Shown here in pieces: positions 1 to 7,371 of a stretch of DNA of 38,439 nt. Below the pieces are notes generated by a model. The model was not told the DNA's origin. It saw only the letters and a program-made list of their open reading frames with translations, and ran no database searches. This stretch comes from Eubacterium sp. Lineage in GTDB: Bacteria > Bacillota > Clostridia > Lachnospirales > Lachnospiraceae. The position numbers were made by a program, and so were the translations under genes. Numbering within the stretch: position 1 is the first letter of the stretch; each line of letters begins with the position of its first letter. The stretch covers positions 1 through 38,439 of the forward strand of contig JAFRWY010000001.1 in assembly GCA_017437905.1 (NCBI GenBank), in the 5' to 3' direction.

Positions 1-57
1 AGCGAAGTCGCCAAACAAAGCAGTCATCCGTAGGGATTCTTTTCTTTTTTGATGAAA

Positions 58-984
58 CTATGATAAAAGAAAAACTCCACCGATGCAACAGTGGAGTCCG
101 GAAGAAAGGCTATCCCGCACCTGCGGGATTTGGTTCAAATAACAAAAAGGGATTTCATTTTTCCATACAGCGCATCTTCCTACCTCACCGCCTTCTGTAA
201 CGAGCAGATCACCCTCCTGCAATTCAAACTCCTTTCGATCCGCCTCATTGAAATCCATTTCATTTAACTGGCTAAAATCAAATCTGAACCACTGAACATT
301 AAAATTCGCTAAATATGGGCGCTGATGCTCTCCCGTTTGCTGTTTCGCATCTAGCATTTTCCCCAATCTTGATTCTGAGATATCAGACAGAGCGTATGCC
401 GGCAATCTTTTTTCATTGCAAATTACATCTCCAAAGAGCTCGACAAATCGGGCTTTGATGAGATTATCCAATGATTCGACTTCTTTCTTTCTCAATTGGA
501 TTACTCGTGAAAGCATTTCCAACGTTCGAACAACTTCAAGTTGCAAATCAACATCTGGAACATTGATTTCTATTGAAGACACAATCTGTTTTGATATTTC
601 CCTAAATGTAGCTCCTCGTCCTAACGAGTTTAAGTAATCTGTATTTCCTTTTAAGAACCAATAGAGATATTTATTATTAATCTTCTCTGAACATATCAGA
701 TTTTTAAACCCCTGGTTACAATACATCTCACATCCTGCGATTGCTACCTTTCCAATAGGCGCACGAGACGATAAAATAACCGTCCCCTCAGGAAATGGAG
801 ATAATCCTGTTTTCTCTACACCTAGTTCGGTTATCTTTCTTACACTATCACTCACGATATAAGAATCATCATTCAGTTCCGCCGGAGTAATCCATTTAAT
901 ATCTCCATCCCAGTATTCAGAAACGCTTGTTTTAGGTGTGCTCCCTGATACAATTTCACATATTTCTCCGAGTTTATATCGCAT
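58..984 (-). CDS. hsdS: Type I restriction-modification specificity subunit HsdS, C-terminally truncated
   Basis: HsdS sets the DNA target of a type I restriction-modification complex. The first target-recognition domain covers roughly residues 1-160 (start MRYKLGEICEIVSGSTPK). A helical spacer and the central conserved stretch ending in ARFVELFGD follow near residue 185, and then a second recognition domain begins. That second domain runs only to GEVGRCAVWKNEIPFCY, where family members normally continue with QNALHRVR-like residues for another hundred or so positions. Here the frame runs into an unrelated tail and stops inside a terminator-like hairpin. Full-length HsdS is about 400 residues; this one is 308. 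A TTG at 999 is possible, but the ATG at 984 sits just after a GGGGATGG ribosome binding site and gives a family-like N terminus. It lies directly downstream of hsdM. Truncation could leave half-specificity or inactivity; I infer a decayed or recombined allele. Confidence 0.85.
   Translation of the reverse strand: MRYKLGEICEIVSGSTPKTSVSEYWDGDIKWITPAELNDDSYIVSDSVRKITELGVEKTGLSPFPEGTVILSSRAPIGKVAIAGCEMYCNQGFKNLICSEKINNKYLYWFLKGNTDYLNSLGRGATFREISKQIVSSIEINVPDVDLQLEVVRTLEMLSRVIQLRKKEVESLDNLIKARFVELFGDVICNEKRLPAYALSDISESRLGKMLDAKQQTGEHQRPYLANFNVQWFRFDFSQLNEMDFNEADRKEFELQEGDLLVTEGGEVGRCAVWKNEIPFCYLNQIPQVRDSLSSGLHCCIGGVFLLS
62..97 (-). terminator. Rho-independent terminator overlapping the hsdS end
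   Basis: Read on the minus strand, ACTCCAC pairs with GTGGAGT across a nine- to ten-base loop and is followed by TTTTTCTTTT. The stem lies within the last codons of the truncated hsdS, so translation ends on the terminator itself. Confidence 0.7.
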
Positions 985-1007
985 TATCCATCCCCACAAA
1001 TCTGAAT

Positions 1008-2513
1008 TTATTCATTCGCCAACAGTTTTTCCAACTCATTCATTTCCTTGCCAATTTCTTCCTCAAGTGTTCTGAGATTTGCAAGGATTTCGGATGTTGG
1101 CGGATATTCTACCGGTACATACTCTGTTTCTTTATACTTGTTGATACTGAGATCATATTCATTATCTATAATCTCCTTCACAGGAACAAGGAAAGACTTT
1201 TCCGTTCTCTTTCTATCTTCTTCCTTATCACGGTTTTTGAATCTTTCAATAATGTCAGGAATATCAGATGCATCCACCGAAGTTCGCTTATCATCCAAAC
1301 TAAACCCGTCTGCAGTCATATCATAGAACCAAACTTTGTCGGTTCCTCCATGTTCCGTTTTGGTAAAGACAAGGATTGCTGTTGATACTCCGGCATACGG
1401 TTTGAAAACACCGGAGGGCATGGAAATAACAGCTTCCAATCTATGGTTTTCAATTATCTCTTTTCGAATCGACTTATGAGCCGTGGATCCTCCGAAGAGA
1501 ACTCCATCAGGCACGATACAAGCACATCGACCACCCACTTTCAGAATTCGAAGGAACAACGTAAGGAACAGAAGTTCTGTCTTCTTTGTCTTGCACACCT
1601 TCAAAAGGTCTGCGGATACAGAATCATTGTCCAGACTTCCCTTGAATGGCGGATTTGCAAGTACAAGTGTATATTTTGCCTTATCCGTATTTTGATCTGA
1701 CAGACTATCCCTATACTCAATGCACGGATTATCAATCCCGTGTGTCATCATGTTCATGGCACCTATTCGCAGCATGGTCCGATCCATATCAAAGCCATAG
1801 AACATATGATTCATATAATGGTCCTTCTTCTGACGGTCGAAGAATATCTCCTCTTTCTTCGTTTCCTTCAGGTATTCACCGGAAGCTACAAGGAATCCGG
1901 ATGTACCACATGCCGGATCACAGATGATCTCATCTGCGGAAGGATCCATCATTTCCACCATCATACGTATGATGTGACGTGGGGTACGGAACTGACCATT
2001 CCGACCGGATGTAGATATCTTGGAGAGCAGATACTCATATACATCTCCACGAACATCCGCACTCTGCTCCTCGCTCATTTTCTGATATATACCATCCAAA
2101 GAATCAACAACCTTTGAAAGCAACAACGGAGTGGGAAGTTTGAATATTGCATCATCCATGTATTTGGAATACGCACTGTTCTTGTCCGCATGCAGTGTCT
2201 TAATAAACGGGAAAACCCATTCCTGCATAACGCTATACATACGGTCAGCCGGATAATCGTGGAACACAGACCACTTCAGCTGTTTTCCATCAATCACTCT
2301 GTCTCCCAGTTTTAATTCATCCTGGAAAATGCTTTGGAACGGAAGGCCAAGCATTTCACTTTCCTTTGCCCTCCGATTATCCGAATCATCCAGATCATGG
2401 ATAAACATGAGGTATGTGATCTGCTCTACCACATCCAACGGATTCACCAATCCTCCTGCAGCAAAAATATCCCACAGGCCATCAATTTTGTTTTTAAGTT
2501 CTCCTGTAATCAA
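1008..2513 (-). CDS. hsdM: Type I restriction-modification DNA adenine methyltransferase HsdM
   Basis: HsdM transfers a methyl group from S-adenosylmethionine to the N6 of adenine in the target chosen by HsdS. The helical N-terminal domain begins LKNKIDGLWDIF. The SAM-binding motif DPACGTSGF is at residues 199-207 and the catalytic NPPF of N6-adenine methylases at 287-290. At 501 residues the protein is intact and of normal family length. The start is a TTG preceded by a strong GGAGGGG ribosome binding site, and this start gives the usual N terminus. hsdS follows after 23 bases. The gene is preceded by a 53-residue cysteine-rich ORF that ends 30 bases upstream, so the two are probably co-transcribed. 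The restriction subunit hsdR is not in the window; it may lie beyond position 1 or be absent. Confidence 0.95.
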   Translation of the reverse strand: MITGELKNKIDGLWDIFAAGGLVNPLDVVEQITYLMFIHDLDDSDNRRAKESEMLGLPFQSIFQDELKLGDRVIDGKQLKWSVFHDYPADRMYSVMQEWVFPFIKTLHADKNSAYSKYMDDAIFKLPTPLLLSKVVDSLDGIYQKMSEEQSADVRGDVYEYLLSKISTSGRNGQFRTPRHIIRMMVEMMDPSADEIICDPACGTSGFLVASGEYLKETKKEEIFFDRQKKDHYMNHMFYGFDMDRTMLRIGAMNMMTHGIDNPCIEYRDSLSDQNTDKAKYTLVLANPPFKGSLDNDSVSADLLKVCKTKKTELLFLTLFLRILKVGGRCACIVPDGVLFGGSTAHKSIRKEIIENHRLEAVISMPSGVFKPYAGVSTAILVFTKTEHGGTDKVWFYDMTADGFSLDDKRTSVDASDIPDIIERFKNRDKEEDRKRTEKSFLVPVKEIIDNEYDLSINKYKETEYVPVEYPPTSEILANLRTLEEEIGKEMNELEKLLANE

Positions 2514-2543
2514 GTCTCTTGCCCCTCCTAAATACTACATTTG

Positions 2544-2705
2544 TTAAAACACTGATATCACCTTAACGTCTGACCCTCTGTTGCAGTACGGACACCAGCA
2601 ATGCTGCCAGCCCTTCTCCTCCGGATCTACCATACCTTCATTTACAGGGAAGGTGTTATGGCAGACGATACATGCTACTTTGATTGTCTTATCATAACCA
2701 AACAT
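2544..2705 (-). CDS. Small zinc-ribbon-like protein (53 aa) upstream of hsdM
   Basis: This short ORF begins MFGYDKTIKVACIVCHN and ends ISVF. It has a CIVC knuckle near residue 12 and a CWCPYC cluster at 36-41, a spacing that suggests one zinc-ribbon or rubredoxin-like knuckle pair. An AGGTGG ribosome binding site lies a few bases before the ATG. It ends 30 bases before the hsdM start, on the same strand, so it is probably the promoter-proximal member of the restriction-modification transcript. I do not recognise the family. A role as a regulator or small partner of the methylase is only a guess from position. The ribosome binding site, the cysteine pattern and the tight spacing are what support coding. 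Confidence 0.6.
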   Translation of the reverse strand: MFGYDKTIKVACIVCHNTFPVNEGMVDPEEKGWQHCWCPYCNRGSDVKVISVF

Positions 2706-2718
2706 GAATTCTCACCAC

Positions 2719-2847
2719 CTATTCTGCATCTAAATACGGATGCCTTCCGTAATACTCTAGTTTTGTATCATCAACATCGAATAATCCCATACGGACCGGA
2801 CTCCTTTTCAGCCTCTTTCGGATACGAAAAACCGGAGCGTCGCACAT
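2719..2847 (-). CDS. Possible small basic/acidic protein (42 aa)
   Basis: The ORF begins MCDAPVFRIRKRLKRSPVR and ends YYGRHPYLDAE, with a strongly basic N-terminal half and an acidic, tyrosine-containing C-terminal half. A second in-frame ATG at residue 20 has a better ribosome binding site (AAGGAG, about ten bases upstream), so the true product may be only the last 23 residues. It ends 13 bases before the 53-residue zinc-ribbon ORF, and its stop overlaps that gene's ribosome binding region, as expected for translational coupling. I recognise no family and coding is uncertain. Confidence 0.35.
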   Translation of the reverse strand: MCDAPVFRIRKRLKRSPVRMGLFDVDDTKLEYYGRHPYLDAE

Positions 2848-2981
2848 GACAATCAACGCCTATGCATATAGACGCTTTCCGCCACGATATCGATCCGCTC
2901 CGGTATATTTCTTAATAGTCTTTTCCCCATACTCAATAACCTTCCCAACGCCCTAAAAATACGTATAAAACCCCGAATTTT

Positions 2982-2987
2982 ATTATA
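2982..2987 (-). promoter_or_regulatory. Probable -10 element for the small-ORF/hsdMS transcript
   Basis: A perfect TATAAT lies on the minus strand, upstream of the last small ORFs and hsdM. No good TTGACA lies 17 bases further up (TGCTTT-like sequence only), so the promoter would be weak or activator-dependent. Confidence 0.4.
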
Positions 2988-3081
2988 CCATAGAGCAGAC
3001 CGAAAAGCATGGAATAATTGCACGTTTCATGACAGGTTACTGAGTATAGAATTTAACCATCAACCTACTACTTCTCTTACT

Positions 3082-3234
3082 TTACGAATAACAATTCCGA
3101 TAGATCTGTTTTATATAATCCGGTGCATTTTCCGCCAACCACACCTTCAACAATCCGTGATCCACACTGGCGCGAAGCCAGGGTGCCAGCAGCTGTGTAA
3201 TCTCCTCATTTTCACTCGTGTATGACATTCCCAT
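3082..3234 (-). CDS. Small hypothetical protein (50 aa)
   Basis: The ORF begins MGMSYTSENEEITQLLAPWL and ends YIKQIYRNCYS. It is preceded by a textbook ribosome binding site, AAGGAG, nine bases before the ATG. The product is helical-looking with several tryptophans, no signal peptide and no recognisable domain. It follows the 42-residue cysteine-rich ORF by 33 bases on the same strand and lies within the AT-rich block that also holds hsdM and hsdS. The strong ribosome binding site makes translation likely. The function is unknown. Confidence 0.55.
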   Translation of the reverse strand: MGMSYTSENEEITQLLAPWLRASVDHGLLKVWLAENAPDYIKQIYRNCYS

Positions 3235-3267
3235 ATGTTTTATCTCCTTCATTCATAATCTGTTTAT

Positions 3268-3396
3268 TTACACCTCATCTTTGCCCATAACGTCGCATCT
3301 GCACATCTCGTAATATGGGCATTTCAGACAGCATTTTCTGCAGTCCTTCCCTTTCTTCATCCAAAATAAAAACCTCTTCCACATTACCCTTACCAT
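3268..3396 (-). CDS. Small cysteine-rich protein (42 aa)
   Basis: This short ORF has a basic, aromatic start (MVRVMWKRFLFWMKKGK), then CRKCCLKCPYYEMCRC, which places six cysteines within about sixteen residues, and an acidic end. The cysteine density suggests metal binding (zinc or iron-sulfur). An AAAGGAAGG purine run lies directly before the ATG, and an in-frame ATG at residue 5 is an alternative start with better spacing. It heads a string of small ORFs on the minus strand leading to hsdM. I do not recognise the family. Confidence 0.5.
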   Translation of the reverse strand: MVRVMWKRFLFWMKKGKDCRKCCLKCPYYEMCRCDVMGKDEV

Positions 3397-3578
3397 CCTT
3401 CCTTTCAGTTGCTTCTTCGAGCAATTAAGGTTTCTATACTACCATCTTACCGGATCACGAGTCCTATAGAACGGACAACCCGAACCCGCATAAATACTGG
3501 AGTTTGGAGATCCCGCATCCGTAAGCCCTTATTTTATAAGGCTTTCAGACGACTCTCTTTGAAAAACCGCATAAAATA
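3397..3578. other. Gene-free AT-rich spacer at the edge of the restriction-modification block
   Basis: I see no convincing gene here. It holds an inverted repeat around 3523-3544 (AAGCCCTTA pairing with TAAGGCTT) and a related AT-rich AAAATAAGGC sequence near 3573. Base composition changes from AT-rich to GC-richer on crossing this stretch, so it may be a junction of acquired DNA. Confidence 0.35.
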
Positions 3579-3621
3579 AGGCTGCAGACCAGGTGTTTAC
3601 CTGATCCACAGCCTATTTTCA
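3579..3621. terminator. Bidirectional terminator after the APH-like kinase gene
   Basis: AGGCTG pairs with CAGCCT around a nested ACCAGGT/ACCTGAT stem. The plus side continues TATTTTC and the minus side TTATTTTATG. On the minus strand it lies just after the kinase stop at 3648. Confidence 0.65.
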
Positions 3622-3647
3622 TGATATCCATTATCGCCGGATGTAAT

Positions 3648-4586
3648 CTACGAAATCGGGCGAAGCGAATCGATCATTTTGAAGAATTTTCTCTTATATA
3701 CAGCGATCACGGGCTTTCTCAGCCAGTTCTTTACGTTCGGAGATGTTGCCACGCCTTTGATCAGACCGACCATGGCATAGCCTTCTATGATCCGGTTGAT
3801 CCATGCAAGCTTCCTCTCATCCTTCGTGTTAAAGTATTCTTCCAGAATAATTTTCCAAACCCTTGCAAACTGTTCTTTCGTCAAATGCAGGGATGATATC
3901 TTATGTCCGGTTTTGGCAGCCGTTACATATACAAGATGCATGGCAGCCAGATCAAAGATCGGGTGTCCGAGACCTGAATCATCTACATCGATCAGTACGA
4001 TCTCACCGTTTTGGAGCATCAGATTTCCCGGATGAAAATCCTGATGGATGAAGGTATTTCTTTCGGGAATGGCCTCCACCAGTTTCAGGATCCGCTTTAC
4101 CTCAGCCGGCTTATAGTAACCGGCCTTCGCCGTTATAAGGACGTCATTCTTCATTTTCTCTTTTGAACTGGGCAAAGTCCCTTTCTTAAACCTGGTAGAA
4201 TGAAGCTTCTTCAGTGTTTCCGCGATCATATGTGCATACTCTTCCAGTTTCTCCGGATGTGCAGCGATCTCCTGACTGAGAGACTTGGCGTTGATATTCT
4301 CATAGATAACGCCATAGTTCTCTCCCACACGAACCATATCGAATGCGATCATGGTCGGAATGCCATTGACGAAAGCCGCCTTGGTGATTTCCCTGTTCCG
4401 GTCGATTTCTTCGGGGCCGCGGCGTTTGCTGAAATAAACCTTCACGATCGTTTCGTCATCCAGACGATATACTGCGCCGTTTCCGCCCTGTCCCAGGACC
4501 TCACAGCCGTCAACGGAGATTTCCCGCATGGGGCGTTCTTTCTTCGGGCTACTCTTCTTTTCAACCTGATCATTCGTGTTGCTCAT
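3648..4586 (-). CDS. Aminoglycoside phosphotransferase (APH)/choline-kinase-like phosphotransferase
   Basis: The 312-residue protein has an intact APH/kinase fold. A glycine-rich loop GQGGNGAVY lies at about 33-41 and the ATP-contacting lysine in TIVKVYF near 49. The catalytic HQDFHPGN motif is at 181-188 and the metal-binding LIDVDDSG at about 198-205. These are hallmarks of the APH superfamily, including a branch of small clostridial and Fibrobacter kinases of unknown substrate. It probably transfers phosphate from ATP to a small hydroxylated molecule; the sequence does not show which. The ATG at 4586 is preferred over 4592 because AGGAG lies eight bases before it. The gene appears monocistronic, with terminators on both sides. 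Resistance to an aminoglycoside is possible but should not be assumed. Confidence 0.8.
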   Translation of the reverse strand: MSNTNDQVEKKSSPKKERPMREISVDGCEVLGQGGNGAVYRLDDETIVKVYFSKRRGPEEIDRNREITKAAFVNGIPTMIAFDMVRVGENYGVIYENINAKSLSQEIAAHPEKLEEYAHMIAETLKKLHSTRFKKGTLPSSKEKMKNDVLITAKAGYYKPAEVKRILKLVEAIPERNTFIHQDFHPGNLMLQNGEIVLIDVDDSGLGHPIFDLAAMHLVYVTAAKTGHKISSLHLTKEQFARVWKIILEEYFNTKDERKLAWINRIIEGYAMVGLIKGVATSPNVKNWLRKPVIAVYKRKFFKMIDSLRPIS

Positions 4587-4729
4587 ACGCATTTCTCCTA
4601 TCTTTATCTACGATGCACGATTCCATATTCTATGAAAATAGTGATTATCCCTGCATAATAATTCTACCACATTGAATACACTCTTGAAAACCTTCAAATA
4701 GATCAGTTTACGATAGTTCCGGATAAAAC

Positions 4730-4777
4730 AAAAAGTCCGAATGATGGTTCTTCTCGAACCGGTCATTCGGACTTTTT
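4730..4777. terminator. Strong bidirectional terminator
   Basis: AAAAAGTCCGAATGA pairs with TCATTCGGACTTTTT, giving U tracts on both strands. It ends the galactanase-like pseudogene transcript on the minus strand and insulates the kinase gene. Confidence 0.85.
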
Positions 4778-4802
4778 GCATTATCATATTTACTTGATCA
4801 GG

Positions 4803-5358
4803 TTAAGCCACAAGATTCGCCCTGTCCAGTACCAGATCGGAGTAAACCGTTCCGAACCCTCTGTCGAGGGGTACCAGATTGATGGCGTTGTCCACATCGG
4901 CCAGATCCAGGTTTGCGGAGTACGCATCTTCCTCTGCCGAAAGATCGATCAGGATGTCTGCATTGAATCTTCTGGAGAGGTCGCTCATGTTGCAGCTGAG
5001 ATCGTAAAGCGTCTCGGAATCAAGACTGTATTTAAGGGAAATGATGTCGAAGGGCTTTCCGCCGGAAACCTGAAAACGGTTATACCATTTCTTCGCTTTC
5101 TCGTTATCCGTACTGTCCTCGGAAGCAAGGATGATCCTGCTTTCGGGGCAGGAGCTGCTGCGTGGCAGTAACCCCGGTATCCGAAGCGGTTGTGCCTGTG
5201 ATACCGGCTATGCTGTTCGTACCGGTGATACTGCTGTTCGCACTTTCCGCTGCACTGACCGGCATAGCAGGTACGGAACATACACTGCCCAGCAGCATGG
5301 AGCAGGATACCAGCACCGTGGCTGCCCTCTTCTTCATCCCCCTGTTCATCCTGATCAT
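4803..5358 (-). pseudogene. Remnant of a secreted GH53-like endo-1,4-beta-galactanase (frameshifted, internally deleted)
   Basis: The first frame encodes a signal peptide (MKKRAATVLVSCSMLLGS then PVSAAES) and a Ser/Thr-rich linker up to QQLLPR. A one-base shift in a CCCC run then moves coding into another frame. That frame runs SRIILASEDSTDNEKAKKWY, then GGKPFDIISLKYSL, then LYDLSCNMSDLSRRFNADIL and on to a TAA at 4803. This second part resembles the region of GH53 galactanases that reads DNEKFRWWFDKF, FDVIGLSYYP, DLSNNMNDLSKRYGKDV. The aligned part would be well under half of a normal GH53 domain, so a large internal deletion accompanies the frameshift. The start has a GAGGGGG ribosome binding site. 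I infer a dead galactan-degradation gene; the family assignment rests on motif memory. Confidence 0.55.
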
Positions 5359-5398
5359 AATCCCCCTCTCTTTCCCTTGAAATATCTATCGGAAACCG

Positions 5399-7360
5399 TC
5401 ATTCATATGATTCCAGTTCTTCGTACCAGGTAAGCAGCTGTTCTTCCAGTTCCTGCTGGCGTGTGGTAAGTTTCGTAAGGAGCTCCACGTTCGTCCCGTT
5501 CTCGGGAAGTGCCAGCTGCCGGTCGATCTCTCCCAGTTCCTCCTCGGCGGTACCGATCTGCTTCTCCAGCTTTCGCTTATCGCTGGCACGTTTCCGTTCC
5601 GCGGCGTAGGCTTCTTTCCGCTGCAGATACTCCGCCTTGCTTCCGCCGCCCGTCTCCTTCGCATATGCATCCACGGAGACGATGGAGAAGCCGCTGCGGG
5701 TCTCGGTCTGGTTCATATCCGCATTGGGATTATCCGCATTCTGCAGCCGGAAGAGCCGTTCCCGGTTCTCCTCATAATCATCATAGTTGCCCGGATAATT
5801 GGTCAGGACCTTATGCCGGAGTTCCAGGATCCGGGTGGCGGTCCGGTTGATAAAATACCGGTCATGGCTGACATACAGCACCGTACCGGTGTAATCCCGG
5901 ATTGCGTCCTCCAGGATTTCCTTCGACTGGATATCCAGGTGGTTTGTGGGCTCGTCCAGAAGCAGCAGGTTTGCCGGCGACAGCATCAGCTTCGCCAGGG
6001 ACAGCCGCCCCCTCTCCCCGCCGGAGAGATCCCCGATCTTCTGGAAGACCTTATCCCCCGTGAAGAGGAAGGCCGCCAGTACATTCCGGATCCGGGTGTT
6101 CGTCATTTCCGGAAATGCGTCCGACATTTCATCAAAGAGCGTCTTCTCCGGATCCAGGTCCTGGTTCTCCTGATCGAAGTAACCCATGCGGACCCGGACC
6201 CCCAGGGTTACGGTTCCCGCATCCTTCGCCAGCTTCCTCGCCAGGATCTTAAGCAGGGTGGTCTTGCCGGTTCCGTTCCCGCCGATCAGCGCCACATGCT
6301 CTCCCCGCTTGATGTCCAGTCCCAGCTCCTGAAAGAGCAGATTCTCTCCGTAGGCTTTCTTCAAATGCTCCGCAAAGAGCACATCCTCACCGGATTCCGT
6401 CACCGGTGTCAGGGTAAGCCGCATGTCCGCTCTTAGTTCCTCCGGCCGTTCGATCCGGTCGATCTTATCCAGCAGCTTCTCCCGGCTCTCCGCACGCTTT
6501 ATGGATTTCTCCCGGTTGAAGGATTTCAGTTTCCGGATCACGTCCTCTTCGTGGGCGATCTCCGCCTGCTGGTTCAGATAGGCCTTCATCTCATCCTGCC
6601 GTTTCTTCTCCCGCTGTTCCCGGTAGAAGGAATAATTACCCCGGTACAGGGTGGACTTTCCGTGCTCGATCTCCAGGATCTGGTTCGACACACGGTCGAT
6701 AAAATACCGGTCATGGCTGACCACGATCACCGCTCCGGAGTAGCCTGCCAGAAATCCCTCCAGCCAGGTAATGGAATTCATGTCCAGATGGTTCGTGGGC
6801 TCGTCCAGAAGGATCACATCCGGCCGGGACAGCAGCAGCCGTCCCAGGGCGATCCGCATCTTCTGCCCTCCCGACAGGGAGTTGATATCCCGGTCATAAT
6901 CGCTTTCCGCAAATCCCAGGCCCTTCAGGACTCCCGTGATCTCGCTCTCGTAGGCATATCCGTTCTCATGATCGTACCGGGTGGACAGACGGTTATAGGT
7001 CTCCAGGATCTTCGCCAGTTCGTCCCCTTCCGCATGCTTCATGTCCGCTTCCAGTTCCCGAAGCCGGCGTTCCATGTCGATCAGGTACTGCTTGGCCTGC
7101 TCCATTTCCTGATAGACCGTGTTGTCAAAGGAGATATCCTGATGCTGGGAGAGATACCCGACCCGGATATCCCGTGCCCGCACCACGCCGCCGGTGTCCG
7201 GCTCTTCTTCTCCGAGAATGATCCGGAGCAGCGTGGTCTTGCCCGCACCGTTCACTCCGACGATCGCCAGTTTATCATGTTCTTCAATATGAAAATTTAT
7301 ACTCTTTAGTATCTCCGCGTCCCCGAAGGACTTGGAGATATTCTGACATGCAAGTATCAT
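5399..7360 (-). CDS. ABC-F family ATP-binding cassette protein
   Basis: This 653-residue soluble protein has two ABC ATPase domains and no membrane segments, as in ABC-F translation factors that act on the ribosomal E site. The first Walker A, GVNGAGKTT, is near residues 35-43, with LSGGQKMR and LLDEPTNHLD following. The second half has GGNGTGKTT, LSGGERGRLS and LLDEPTNHLD. The charged linker between the domains (about 240-300) matches the P-site tRNA-interaction motif region. A basic coiled coil occupies the last hundred or so residues. The ATG has an AGGAG ribosome binding site, and radA ends 11 bases upstream, so the two are likely co-transcribed. A housekeeping translation role (Uup/YdiF-like) is more likely than antibiotic protection, though sequence alone cannot separate them. 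Confidence 0.92.
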   Translation of the reverse strand: MILACQNISKSFGDAEILKSINFHIEEHDKLAIVGVNGAGKTTLLRIILGEEEPDTGGVVRARDIRVGYLSQHQDISFDNTVYQEMEQAKQYLIDMERRLRELEADMKHAEGDELAKILETYNRLSTRYDHENGYAYESEITGVLKGLGFAESDYDRDINSLSGGQKMRIALGRLLLSRPDVILLDEPTNHLDMNSITWLEGFLAGYSGAVIVVSHDRYFIDRVSNQILEIEHGKSTLYRGNYSFYREQREKKRQDEMKAYLNQQAEIAHEEDVIRKLKSFNREKSIKRAESREKLLDKIDRIERPEELRADMRLTLTPVTESGEDVLFAEHLKKAYGENLLFQELGLDIKRGEHVALIGGNGTGKTTLLKILARKLAKDAGTVTLGVRVRMGYFDQENQDLDPEKTLFDEMSDAFPEMTNTRIRNVLAAFLFTGDKVFQKIGDLSGGERGRLSLAKLMLSPANLLLLDEPTNHLDIQSKEILEDAIRDYTGTVLYVSHDRYFINRTATRILELRHKVLTNYPGNYDDYEENRERLFRLQNADNPNADMNQTETRSGFSIVSVDAYAKETGGGSKAEYLQRKEAYAAERKRASDKRKLEKQIGTAEEELGEIDRQLALPENGTNVELLTKLTTRQQELEEQLLTWYEELESYE

Positions 7361-7371
7361 AAATGCTCCTG

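Noticed and set aside
2601-2849. An 82-codon plus-strand frame in the small-ORF region
   Set aside because: No ribosome binding site, and it is antisense to the better supported 53-codon zinc-ribbon ORF.
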